The notes under the pieces: generated by a model
What the model saw: the letters and a program-made list of their open reading frames with translations, nothing else
The model's database searches: none
Told to the model about the DNA's origin: nothing
Translations under genes and position numbers: made by a program
In this document: positions 1 through 7,678 of the stretch, piece by piece
Numbering within the stretch: the first letter of the stretch is position 1
Layout: each line of letters starts with the position of its first letter
NCBI GenBank assembly: GCA_020637055.1
Contig: JACJWR010000003.1
Location: forward strand, 62,001-126,000
Reading direction: 5' to 3'
Origin: Actinomycetota bacterium
GTDB lineage: Bacteria; Actinomycetota; Actinomycetes; S36-B12; UBA10799
DNA: 64,000 bases

Positions 1-215
1 CGGGCGATGTAGGCGTCGCCGCCGACCTGGCCGATGCAGCCGAACACGGCCTCGTCGACATCCTCGGGTGCCACGCCGGTGCGGGTGAGCGCCTCCCGGG
101 CTGCCACCGCGCCCAGTTCGTGGGCGGGTACGCCCGCCAGTGAGCCGCCGTAGGATCCGATCGGGGTGCGAGCCCCTCCGAGGATCACGATCGGATCGGT
201 GTTCGCCGGTGCCAT
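1..215 (-). CDS. Acetyl-CoA acetyltransferase (thiolase), N-terminal part
   Basis: The first 71 codons of a thiolase are visible; the rest lies outside the left edge. The protein begins MAPANTDPIVILGGARTPIG and continues with the thiolase N-terminal pattern (GARTPIGSYGGSLAG, then the AVFGCIGQVGG stretch). Thiolases condense or cleave acyl-CoA thioesters in the cytoplasm (beta-oxidation, acetoacetyl-CoA or PHB pathways). The nucleophilic Cys, normally near residue 90, lies just beyond the edge, so activity cannot be judged. The start is the ATG read from 215 down. Degradative and biosynthetic thiolases cannot be separated on this fragment. Confidence 0.85.
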   Translation of the reverse strand, partial: MAPANTDPIVILGGARTPIGSYGGSLAGVPAHELGAVAAREALTRTGVAPEDVDEAVFGCIGQVGGDAYIA

Positions 216-443
216 GGCTGGCGTCCTTTCGGTTGAGGGGTTGCGCCGATCGTCATGATTCCACAGGGCGGTTGACCGGCCGCTGGGGATGGTCGCCCGG
301 TAGGGCGGCGGCGGGGGAAGGACTCAAGGGCGGTTGTGTCCGGCGCGGGTCTCGATGGCGAGTCCCGCCGGCGCAGACTCCAACCGCGGGTTTGGTTGCG
401 CACCAATCAGGGGTGCTCCTGCTGCGGCTGGCCAACAGCGCAA

Positions 444-543
444 TTGAGTGGCACCTTGCCCGGGTGAATCTGGCTCCAACGTGCCAATCGAATACGCGGT
501 TGGTGCCGGGAGCCGCCATGCCAAGGGGCAAAGTGCCACTCAA
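444..543. repeat. 100-bp long inverted repeat in the gap before the lipoprotein gene
   Basis: The gene-free stretch 216-654 contains one obvious structure: an 18-bp arm at 444-461 (TTGAGTGGCACCTTGCCC) answered by its complement at 526-543 with one mismatch. Shorter nested complementary pieces lie between them (GGCTCC/GGAGCC). It could be a folded RNA, a small MITE/REP-like insertion, or a bidirectional terminator. No coding sequence is convincing here. I see no other copy in the window. Confidence 0.6.
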
Positions 544-654
544 AGCCGCTGTTGCCGCGGACGCGGCGGGTGTTCCTCATTGATCTTGGGTCGGGGCCGC
601 AACGGGTACCATCTGGCCAGCGACAGGAGTAGGTCCAACCGGGGAGAGCAGCAG

Positions 655-1980
655 ATGCCCAACTCAACCAAGTCTCGACGACGCAGCAGGATCTTCGGAG
701 GTGTTGCGGTCGCCGGTCTGAGCGTCGGATTGCTGATGTTGTCTGCGTGCGGCGGCGGAGCGGGGGGCTCCGACGGTGCTGGCTCCACCGCCACCTCGTC
801 CGAAGCTGCCGCCGGTTCCGCGGCACCGTCGGCACCGACCGGCAACGCCGACTCGGCGACGCAAGCGGCCATCGAGCAGGCTGCGCGTGAGTCCATGGCC
901 ACCTACCACCTGAAGTCGCTCATCATCCGGGTGACGTCGGACGGTGAGGATGTCTACACCGCCGCGATGGGCGAGTCGATGACCGGTGTCCCCGCCACTC
1001 CGGACATGCACTTCCGCAACGGGGCCATGGCTTTCACCTACATCGGCCAGATCTTCGCCAAGCTCGTCGACGCAGGCGAGGTGAGCCTGGACGACCCGCT
1101 GGCCAACTGGTTCCCTGATTACCCGCGGGCGGATCAGATCACGATCAAGAACCTGCTCAACATGACGTCTGGCTACGCCGACTACGTCTACCAGCCGGAA
1201 CTGGCGGATTCGCTGGACCGGGATCCGTTCAAGCAGTGGACGAACGAGGAGCTGCTGGAGATCGGATTCGCCGGGCCGGAGCAGTTCGCGCCCGGCACCA
1301 ACTGGGGCTACAGCCACACCAACTACGTGATCCTCGGGCAGGTGCTTGAGGAGATCACCGGTGAGCCGTTGGACGCCGTGATGGAGGAGTACATCATCGG
1401 CCCGATGGGTCTGACGGCAACGGGAGGCAACGGCGGCACCCCGGCGATCCCGACTCCGGTGCAGCATTCGTTCACCGCCGAGCGGGCGGAGTACTTCGGC
1501 GTCACTCCCACCCCGAAGGCCTACGAAGAGGGAACTTTCTGGAATCCATCGTGGACCACGGCAGAGGGTGCGGTGCAGACCACCAACATCTACGACATGA
1601 CCACGTCGATGGAGATCGTCGGGTCTGGCGCGCAGGTGTCGCCGGAGATGTACCAGGCCCAGACGGGTACGAACCTGCTCGGCTTCGGGAGCCCCGACCC
1701 GACCGGGGTGTGCAGCGCCTGCCGGACCAACACCGACGAAGCGTCGTACGGGTTGGGGGTGATCCGGTCGGGCCCGTGGATCACGCAGACCAAGAGTTTC
1801 GCCGGAGCCGCTGCCAGCACTGGCTACCTGCCGTCGGAAAAACTGGCGGTCTCGGTCTCGATGACGTACCTGCCGGAGGCCTATGCCGACAGTGGGTCGC
1901 TGAACGACTCCAGCCGGGCGACTTTCGCGGCGGTGGTCGAAGCAGTGGCCCCCGGAAAGGGGCCGTCGCAGGCGCCGTAG
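655..1980 (+). CDS. Beta-lactamase-family lipoprotein lacking the catalytic motifs
   Basis: 441 aa. The start ATG at 655 follows GGGGAG at 641-646 and gives a lipoprotein signal ending in the lipobox LSAC. A Ser/Thr/Ala-rich linker follows, then a serine beta-lactamase (class C/DD-peptidase, PF00144) fold. Its closest visible relative is the gene at 14657-15958. Aligned with that paralogue, all three active-site elements are replaced: SNTK becomes AMAF (residues 124-127), YSN becomes YSH (219-221), and HTG becomes QTK (378-380). The fold around them is kept (GYSHTNYVILGQVLEEITG). It is therefore probably an exported, lipid-anchored non-catalytic protein, for example a binding or sensing pseudoenzyme. 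Two Cys in CSAC near residue 357 could form a disulfide. The family call is firm; the loss of catalysis is inferred from the missing residues. Confidence 0.85.
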   Translation: MPNSTKSRRRSRIFGGVAVAGLSVGLLMLSACGGGAGGSDGAGSTATSSEAAAGSAAPSAPTGNADSATQAAIEQAARESMATYHLKSLIIRVTSDGEDVYTAAMGESMTGVPATPDMHFRNGAMAFTYIGQIFAKLVDAGEVSLDDPLANWFPDYPRADQITIKNLLNMTSGYADYVYQPELADSLDRDPFKQWTNEELLEIGFAGPEQFAPGTNWGYSHTNYVILGQVLEEITGEPLDAVMEEYIIGPMGLTATGGNGGTPAIPTPVQHSFTAERAEYFGVTPTPKAYEEGTFWNPSWTTAEGAVQTTNIYDMTTSMEIVGSGAQVSPEMYQAQTGTNLLGFGSPDPTGVCSACRTNTDEASYGLGVIRSGPWITQTKSFAGAAASTGYLPSEKLAVSVSMTYLPEAYADSGSLNDSSRATFAAVVEAVAPGKGPSQAP

Positions 1981-2054
1981 TCCTGGCTTTGCATCGTCAC
2001 GCGCCGCGGGTCTAGCGTCGGAATCAGGGCTCGGCACGAGAGGCGGCAGGTGAG

Positions 2055-3464
2055 ATGAGCACTGTTGATTCTTCCGGTGGGAACGTCGCAACGGCCGAGC
2101 CGGGAGGCGGCTCCGGTGGTGGCAGCCTCGGCCTGAGTGCGGCGGCCGCACTGGTGATGGGTTCGATCATCGGCACCGGGGTGTTCCTGCTTCCGGCGTC
2201 ATTGGCCGCCTTCGGAACGATCTCACTGCTGGCGTTCGTCTTCACGGCGATCGGGGCCATCGCGCTGGCGCAGATGTTCGGAGTGCTGTCGAAGCGAATG
2301 CCTGCCGACGGTGGGCCATACGCCTACTCCCGGGCCGCGTTCGGCAACGCGGTGGGATTCTTCAACGCCTGGTCCTACTGGATCACCGCGTGGGCCGGAA
2401 ACGCCGCGATCGTGGTGGCCTGGATCGTGTACGTGGAGGTGTTCATCAACACCGGTCACAACAAGGTGTTCAGCATCGTGATCGGATTCGTGGGGTTGTG
2501 GCTGCCGGCGGCGGTGAACCTGTCCGGGGTGAAGAACATGGCCTCGGTGCAGATCATCACCACGATCATCAAGTTCATCCCGTTGGTCATCATCTCCACG
2601 GTCGGATTGTTCTTCGTCGACTGGAGTTACCTGACGAGCAACTGGAACATCTCCGGCCAGGCGCCACTGGCCGCGATAGTCACCTGTATGGCGCTGGCGG
2701 TTTTCTCCTACCTGGGGGTGGAGACCGCTGCGGTGGCCGCCGGCAAGGTCCGCAACCCGCGGCGCAACGTGCCGCTGGCGAGCCTGCTGGGAACGCTGGC
2801 GTGCACGGTGGTGTACCTCCTGAGCACTCTGGTGATCTTCGGTACGGTGCCGAACAAGGAGTTGACGGCCGATGGTGCCCAGCCGTTCACACTGTCGTTC
2901 AACGCGATGTTCGGCGGGACGTGGTCGGGCTATGCGGTGGCGATCGCGGCGATCATCTCCGGGTTGGGTGCGCTCAATGGGTGGACCATGATCTGCGCTG
3001 AGATGCCGTTGGCGGCAGCCCGCGAAGGACTGTTCCCCAGGCAGTTCGCCAAACTCTCCGGTAAGGGCGTGCCGGCCTTCGGAATCATCGCCTCCACGGG
3101 TTTGGCGTCCGCGTTGATGATCTTCAGTTACCTGGGGCAGGCGGGCGCGGATGTGTTCAACCTGATGATCCTGTTGGCCGGTCTGACCGCCGCGGTGCCG
3201 TACGCGTTCAGTGCCCTGGCGCTGATCAAGTGGTCGTTCCGCGCCGGGGAGCGCACCCAGGGTGCCAACTGGAGATTCGACGGCGTCATCGCAGTCGTCG
3301 GACTGCTGTTCTCCGCGCTGATCATCTACGGTTCGTTTACTGATCCGAGCACGGTCGTGTCGCTGATGATCTTGTCGGTGGTGGTGTTCGTGCTCGGCCT
3401 GGTGCTCTACTTCTACATGCGTCGGAAGTTCACCGCCGTGGAGTCCGCCGCCCCGCCAAGTTGA
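2055..3464 (+). CDS. APC-family amino acid permease/antiporter
   Basis: 469 aa integral membrane protein with about twelve hydrophobic segments. The first helix carries the APC substrate-binding signature (MGSIIGTGVFLLP, residues 36-48). The pattern through GGPYAYSRAAFGNAVGF and WITAWAGNAAI resembles the basic amino-acid/polyamine antiporter branch (AdiC, PotE, ArcD types), so arginine, ornithine or a related substrate is plausible but not proven. ATG 2055 is preceded by AGGTGAG. It lies 74 bp after the lipoprotein gene on the same strand. No decarboxylase or deiminase gene is next to it, so the exchange partner is unknown. Confidence 0.85.
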   Translation: MSTVDSSGGNVATAEPGGGSGGGSLGLSAAAALVMGSIIGTGVFLLPASLAAFGTISLLAFVFTAIGAIALAQMFGVLSKRMPADGGPYAYSRAAFGNAVGFFNAWSYWITAWAGNAAIVVAWIVYVEVFINTGHNKVFSIVIGFVGLWLPAAVNLSGVKNMASVQIITTIIKFIPLVIISTVGLFFVDWSYLTSNWNISGQAPLAAIVTCMALAVFSYLGVETAAVAAGKVRNPRRNVPLASLLGTLACTVVYLLSTLVIFGTVPNKELTADGAQPFTLSFNAMFGGTWSGYAVAIAAIISGLGALNGWTMICAEMPLAAAREGLFPRQFAKLSGKGVPAFGIIASTGLASALMIFSYLGQAGADVFNLMILLAGLTAAVPYAFSALALIKWSFRAGERTQGANWRFDGVIAVVGLLFSALIIYGSFTDPSTVVSLMILSVVVFVLGLVLYFYMRRKFTAVESAAPPS

Positions 3465-3563
3465 GGCTCGCAACAGAGTCCCCGTCTGTGCGCGGTGTGT
3501 TGACCGCCACTCCCGCGGTATTGCGGCCATCATGGGCCAACCACCAACCGACGGGAGAAGCAC

Positions 3564-3848
3564 ATGGGCTGGGTCTGGACAATCCTCGGCGCGCTACTTG
3601 CGGGCATCATCATCGGACCGCTCGCACGCCTGGTCGTGCCGGGAAAACAGAACATCAGCATCTTCATGACGATCGTCGTCGGAGCGGTCGGGGCTCTCGT
3701 CGGAGGTCTGATCGCGACTTGGCTCGGCGTCGGCGACACGAGTGGAATCGACTGGATCAAGCTGGGCATCCAGGTGATCGTGGCAGCCATCTGCGTTGTG
3801 CTGTACGTGAATCTGACCGGGAAGAAGTCGTCCACCCCGACGGGCTGA
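3564..3848 (+). CDS. GlsB/YeaQ/YmgE-family small membrane protein
   Basis: 94 aa with three hydrophobic segments and the family's Gly-rich pattern (LLAGIIIGPLARLVVPGKQN, then the VVGAVGALVGGLIATWLG segment). These transglycosylase-associated proteins are common in actinobacteria and tied to general stress responses; their biochemical role is not known. The start ATG follows GGGAGAAG. It lies immediately upstream of ssrA. Confidence 0.85.
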   Translation: MGWVWTILGALLAGIIIGPLARLVVPGKQNISIFMTIVVGAVGALVGGLIATWLGVGDTSGIDWIKLGIQVIVAAICVVLYVNLTGKKSSTPTG

Positions 3849-3942
3849 GGCGCACGCTCGATGGCACCACCGGCGCACGCTATGACCCGATGGGGAATAG
3901 ATGCGTCGGTGGTGTGGGTTAGCCTGGGCGGACAACTCAACA

Positions 3943-4318
3943 GGGGGTGACAGGTTTCGACACCGGTTGCCGCAACAAGAGAAGCGAGCCGAGAATCGGT
4001 GGTCATCTCGTTAACGATCCGCCGAAAACAACAAGTGCCGATAACAAGCGCACTGACTTCGCTCTCGCCGCCTAGGCAGAGCTCAACATGAAGTCCGTCA
4101 GACCGGGGCTGTTCTCGACCCGGACCCTGGCGTCGTCTAGGGAACTTGCCGACACCTCCCGCTCACGGGGGGACTAGGGACACCAATCAGTGAGGTAGGC
4201 CGCGTTCCCCGTTGGGCCACACGAATCGGGGAGGCCGAATCGCAATAGCGTGGCTGCGCTCGGAGAAGTCTTGAAGCTGTGCCGATGGACGCGGGTTCGA
4301 TTCCCGCCACCTCCACCA
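3943..4318 (+). ncRNA. ssrA: tmRNA (transfer-messenger RNA)
   Basis: 376 nt. The 5' end GGGGGTGACAGGTTTCGACA and the 3' end GGTTCGATTCCCGCC...ACCA are the conserved tRNA-like ends. The acceptor stem pairs 3943-3949 with 4308-4314 over seven base pairs, with G.U at the third pair, the alanine identity element of tmRNAs. The encoded CCA ends at 4318. The mRNA-like segment encodes the tag ADNKRTDFALAA followed by TAG. tmRNA with SmpB rescues stalled ribosomes and marks the nascent chain for proteolysis. The gene's 3' end borders the insertion region that follows. Confidence 0.97.
4037..4075 (+). other. tmRNA tag-peptide reading frame
   Basis: Codons GCC GAT AAC AAG CGC ACT GAC TTC GCT CTC GCC GCC TAG give ADNKRTDFALAA. 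The terminal ALAA is the ClpXP-type degradation signal. The resume codon is Ala, as usual. Confidence 0.93.
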
Positions 4319-4321
4319 CGG

Positions 4322-4389
4322 GGGGTTAGCCGAAAAACGGCGATCGGGTTAGCCGAAAAGTTGGGTTTTTTCGGCTAACCCGATTCGTT
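4322..4389 (+). repeat. Left copy of 68-bp direct repeat; ssrA terminator hairpin
   Basis: The copy starts three bases after the tmRNA CCA and contains a long hairpin (CGGGTTAGCCGAAAA answered by TTTTTTCGGCTAACCCG). This serves as the ssrA terminator. It matches 10569-10636 at 63 of 68 positions in the same orientation and at the same length. The module GGGTTAGCCG occurs three times in either orientation. Confidence 0.8.
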
Positions 4390-4425
4390 TTCGGGAGCTG
4401 CACCTGTGTGCTGTGGAGGGGCTTG

Positions 4426-4983
4426 ATGGAGTTTCCGTTGGTGTATCGAGGTCGGCTTCGTAGCGCAAATTCTTCGGGCAGAGAGCACAAGCACGAACTC
4501 AGGCAGTGTTTCGCGGGTCAACTGGCGAGGCTGTGGTTGCAGCCGCCTCTGAAGGGGATGGAGAAGCTGAGGCTGTCCCGGGAAGGTGTCCCCGAGGGGG
4601 ATTTCCTGCGATTCGATGGAGATGCGGCGTTCAAGCCGCTGGTGGTTGAACGAATGGGTCTCCTAGCTGAGCTTGACATCACCCTTCTGCGTCCACGGTT
4701 GCCGGGGAAGGTTGTTTCCGCCGGAGACTTGGACAATCAGGTGAAGACGTTGATCGATTCCCTGACGTTGCCGCGCGGGCAGCAGTGGCCCAAGAGCGTC
4801 CCGCCTCCCTCTGTGAAAGATCCGCTTCCGGTTCTATTGGAGGACGACGGGCTTGTCTCGTCTTTGACGGTGCGCACCGGGCAGCTGCTCACGCCCGAGG
4901 TTGACAGCGACCAGGTCGAAGCGCTGGTCTGGGTTCGAACCAAGACGTCAGTTCCAACATGGGGTTCTGTCACTTTGGGCTGA
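4426..4983 (+). CDS. RusA-like endodeoxyribonuclease
   Basis: 185 aa. ATG 4426 is preferred because GGAGGGG lies four bases ahead; an in-frame GTG at 4408 has no comparable site. The C-terminal half shows the RusA pattern: GDLDNQVKTLIDSLT, then LLEDDGLVSSLTV. That is DxDN, an internal D and the ED-D pair that bind Mg2+ in Holliday-junction resolvases of the RusA family. RusA proteins resolve branched DNA and are usually phage or prophage borne, which fits the island setting. The N-terminal part is longer than in E. coli RusA (120 aa). It is the first gene after the ssrA terminator. Confidence 0.6.
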   Translation: MEFPLVYRGRLRSANSSGREHKHELRQCFAGQLARLWLQPPLKGMEKLRLSREGVPEGDFLRFDGDAAFKPLVVERMGLLAELDITLLRPRLPGKVVSAGDLDNQVKTLIDSLTLPRGQQWPKSVPPPSVKDPLPVLLEDDGLVSSLTVRTGQLLTPEVDSDQVEALVWVRTKTSVPTWGSVTLG

Positions 4984-5271
4984 ACTGTTGGCGAAGGCGC
5001 AGGCCGTAGTGTTTCGAATTCCGAGGACTGCGTCCGGTCTGTGGAAGCTGAGTCAAGTGCGACTGAGCCGGTGTGCTGCGGGCTGGCACTCACGACGTCA
5101 GGCGTGTTGCCGTTGGCGGCGCTACTAGGCAGCCTGCGGTCTGCCTGTTTCGGCGACCTGCATCGTGGCGGCGACCTGATTGGCGTGTTCTTGGTCGATG
5201 GCGTGGGCGGTGTCGGCGTTGAGTTCGGTGAAGCCGTAGAAGTGAACCGCCCCGGCGAGTCCGGAGACTTT

Positions 5272-6228
5272 CTAGTTTGAGACTCCGACCGGTGTCGGGG
5301 TCTGGTGGTGAGTGTAGTGAGCCTGCTCTGCTTCGACCGGCGTGAGGTCGTCGCAGTACTCGTAGGGCCGGCGGCGGTTGAACCAGTCGACCCATTCCGC
5401 GGTAGCGATTTCGAGGTCGTCGAGGCCCTTCCACGGCCGCCTTGGTTTGATCAACTCGGTCTTGTAGAGCCCGATCACCGACTCCGCGAGCGCGTTGTCA
5501 TACGAGGACCCGACAGCGCCGGTCGAGGGCTTGATACCCGCGGCAGCAAGATGCTCACCGTAGGCCACCGACAGGTATTGGACGCCGTGGTCGTGGTGGG
5601 CGACCAGTCCGGTCAGGTCGCGGCCTTCCCGGCCGCGGGTCCAGATCGCCTGCTCGACCGCATCGACGACGAACCGGCTGGTCATGGTGGTGGCTACCGA
5701 CCAGCCCAGGATCCGCCGGGCGTAGGCATCGATCACGAACGCCGTGTAGCACCAGCCGGACCACGTCGAGACGTAGGTGAAGTCGGCGACCCACAACCGG
5801 TCCGGTGCCACCGGGGAGAAGTTGCGGTCCACCAGATCGTGCGGCTTGGCAGCATGAGGGTCGCTGATAGTGGTGCGTTTGACCTTGCCCCGCACCGCTC
5901 CGCGCAGCCCCAACTCGGCCATCAGCCGCTCGACCGTGCAGCGCGCGATCGGTGCAGCGTCGCCAGGCCGCTGCCGGTTGAGTGTCAGCCAGACCTTCCG
6001 CGCCCCGTAGACGCCGAAGTTCTCGGCATAGGCCTGGGCGACCTTCAACTTCAACTGCGCATCCCTGACCTCACGGACGCTCGGCCGGCGGTCACGGTGG
6101 GCGTAGTAGGTCGACGGGGCGATCGGGGCGCCCAGTTCGGCGAGCTGGGCACAGATCGACTCGACACCCCATCGCAGACCGTCCCCGTCGCGACTACCTG
6201 CGACCGAGTCGATGTAGCGAACGATCAA
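5272..6228 (-). CDS. IS3-family transposase OrfB (DDE integrase domain)
   Basis: 318 aa. It carries an HTH_21 region (YAENFGVYGARKVWLTL) and the rve integrase core: first Asp in WVADFTYVST, second in HHDHGVQYLS, Glu in DNALAESVIGLYKTE. All three catalytic residues are present. Its ATG overlaps the orfA stop (ATGA, 6225-6228), which allows translational coupling; IS3 elements usually also make an OrfAB fusion by -1 frameshifting, but I see no clear slippery run. It catalyses excision and integration of the element. Confidence 0.93.
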   Translation of the reverse strand: MIVRYIDSVAGSRDGDGLRWGVESICAQLAELGAPIAPSTYYAHRDRRPSVREVRDAQLKLKVAQAYAENFGVYGARKVWLTLNRQRPGDAAPIARCTVERLMAELGLRGAVRGKVKRTTISDPHAAKPHDLVDRNFSPVAPDRLWVADFTYVSTWSGWCYTAFVIDAYARRILGWSVATTMTSRFVVDAVEQAIWTRGREGRDLTGLVAHHDHGVQYLSVAYGEHLAAAGIKPSTGAVGSSYDNALAESVIGLYKTELIKPRRPWKGLDDLEIATAEWVDWFNRRRPYEYCDDLTPVEAEQAHYTHHQTPTPVGVSN

Positions 6229-6551
6229 CGCTGTGGCCGGTCGAGTTCGGCCGCGAAGAAAGCCGAAGCACTCCGCAAGATCGCGTTGGCACGTTTGAGT
6301 TCGGCGTTTTCTCGCTTCAGTCGCTTCAGTTCCGCCGACTCCTCACTGGTCGTCCCTGGCCGCCTACCTGTGTCGATCTCGGCCTGCCGGCACCACTTCC
6401 GGACCGTTTCCGGCGTCCCGACCCCGAGAAGCTGCGCCACCTGCGTCATCGCCGCCCACTCCGATTCGTGATCAGACCGGATCTCACCCACCATCCGGAC
6501 GGCCCGCTCACGCAACTCGGGCGGATACCTCTTCGACGTACTCGCTGACAT
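6225..6551 (-). CDS. IS3-family transposase OrfA (HTH protein)
   Basis: 108 aa. The N-terminal helix-turn-helix (RYPPELRERAVRMVGE, then VAQLLGVGTPETVRKW) is followed by a leucine-zipper-like segment (LKRLKRENAELKRANAIL), as in OrfA of IS3 elements, which binds the terminal repeats. The gene begins 51 bp inside the right terminal repeat end, so the promoter must lie within the element end. Confidence 0.92.
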   Translation of the reverse strand: MSASTSKRYPPELRERAVRMVGEIRSDHESEWAAMTQVAQLLGVGTPETVRKWCRQAEIDTGRRPGTTSEESAELKRLKRENAELKRANAILRSASAFFAAELDRPQR

Positions 6552-7360
6552 GACTCCATCCTTCCCAAGGAACAGAGTCTCCGGACATGCCGGGGCGGTT
6601 CAAAGTGTTGGTCTGGTTGGAGCAGGGGGTGGGTGGGGTCGCCGAGTCCGGTGTGGTGGTGCCAGGTGCGCAGCATGCGTTTGTTGGTGGTGGCGGCGGC
6701 GCAGGCGAGGACGAGGGTGACTAGGGCGAGTCCGCGGAATTGGTGGGAGCCGCGGCGGTGGTCGGTGGAGGTTTCGGATTTGAGGACGCCGAACCAGCCT
6801 TCGATGTAGGTGCGTCGGGCGTAGGTGCGTCGCCATTCGGGGCTGCCCCAGTAGAGGGGTTGGGCGAGTTTCATGGCGGCCTTTTGGGCGTCGGTTTTCA
6901 GGCGGAGGGTGACGGTGTCTTGGGTGCAGGCTTTGGGTCGGTCGGGTTCGGCTGGTGGGGTGATGATGGGTAGTCCGGCGGCTGTGGCGGCGGGGACGGT
7001 GCCTGCGACCAGGGGACAGCCGAGGGTGCCGTTGCGGGCGGGGCAGCGTAGGCGCATGCGGCCTTCGGGGGTGAGGCGTTCGACGTATTGCAGGGCGTAG
7101 GCGCGGCGTTCGTCGATGCGGGCGTAGGCGGTTTCGGTTTCTTGCCGGGTGGCGTTGGGGGCGAGGGTGGGGATGGTGGCGAGATGGTCGGGGGTGGCGG
7201 GGCAGTGGAAGTTGGCGGCGGCTACGCGCATGCCGTCCCAGTCGCGGAAGCCTTGGTCGTTGGCGTGGGCGTCGGCGATTTGGGTGATGCCGCGGGCGAG
7301 TGTCGCGCGTCATGATTTGTGGCAGGGCTGTTGTGTCAGTCCTGAAGGAGAATCAACGTC

Positions 7361-7678
7361 ATGGGAAGACCACCATCGATACCGGCTGAGATGAAGTCTC
7401 GGATCGTGTTGAGCGTGTTGGCTGGCGAGATGACGATCGCCGAAGCGGCACGGCGGGAGAAGGTGTCCGAGCAGTCGATCAGCCGGTGGAAGGCCGAGTT
7501 CCTGGAGGCCGGCACGACCGCGCTGGCCTCAGGCCGATCGGGCCCGTCAAGCCGGGAGGAACAGCTGGAGGCCGAGGTTGCCGATCTGACCCAGGCCCTC
7601 GGTGAGGCCGCAGTCGAGATCCGAGTATGGAAGAAGTCCGCGGAGGGCAGGTTGGGCCCTTCGAGGACCTCGAGGTGA
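7361..7678 (+). CDS. IS3-type OrfA (HTH transposase subunit)
   Basis: 105 aa. The helix-turn-helix (AGEMTIAEAARREKVSEQS, then ISRWKAEFLEAG) is followed by a coiled stretch (REEQLEAEVADLTQALGEAA). ATG 7361 follows AAGGAG. The frame ends at TGA 7676-7678, overlapping a GTG at 7675 that opens the orfB frame. Confidence 0.85.
   Translation: MGRPPSIPAEMKSRIVLSVLAGEMTIAEAARREKVSEQSISRWKAEFLEAGTTALASGRSGPSSREEQLEAEVADLTQALGEAAVEIRVWKKSAEGRLGPSRTSR

Larger units (their letters stand above)
5243..6602 (-). mobile_element. IS3-family insertion sequence, apparently intact
   Basis: 1360 bp. Terminal inverted repeats lie at 5243-5269 and 6576-6602: 27 bp, 25 matching, beginning TGAACCGCCCCGGC. The flanking 3-bp target duplication AAG is at 5240-5242 and 6603-6605. 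It contains orfA and orfB with a 4-bp overlap. It sits inside an older transposase gene, whose frame is restored when the element and one AAG are removed. Confidence 0.93.
5125..7300 (-). pseudogene. Transposase gene split by an IS3 element and truncated by a second IS
   Basis: Two pieces of one minus-strand frame: 7300-6603 (codons from LARGITQIADAHANDQ) and 5242-5125. Removing the IS3 element and one AAG copy joins them in frame (QPDQHF then YGFTELNADTAHAIDQ), ending at TAG 5127-5125. The protein has a transposase C-terminal look (RRTYIEGWFGVLKS, HRRGSHQFRGLAL), but I do not recognise the family with certainty. Its N-terminus is missing, because the second IS begins at 7301 and a stop follows within it. 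It is dead twice over. Confidence 0.7.

Noticed and set aside
2223..3563. Long minus-strand ORF (446 codons) opposite the permease gene
   Set aside because: Shadow of the permease: composition dominated by Arg, His, Gln and Gly, with no start context or family pattern.
4137..4319. Minus-strand 60-codon ORF
   Set aside because: Lies entirely inside the tmRNA gene.
4920..4960. tRNA-like GGTTCGAACC motif
   Set aside because: A lone T-arm-like sequence inside the RusA-like gene with no acceptor or anticodon stems around it.
6600..7313. 237-codon minus ORF beginning MTRDTRPRHHPNRRR
   Set aside because: Extreme Arg/Pro/His content; it is an alternative frame of the broken transposase gene.
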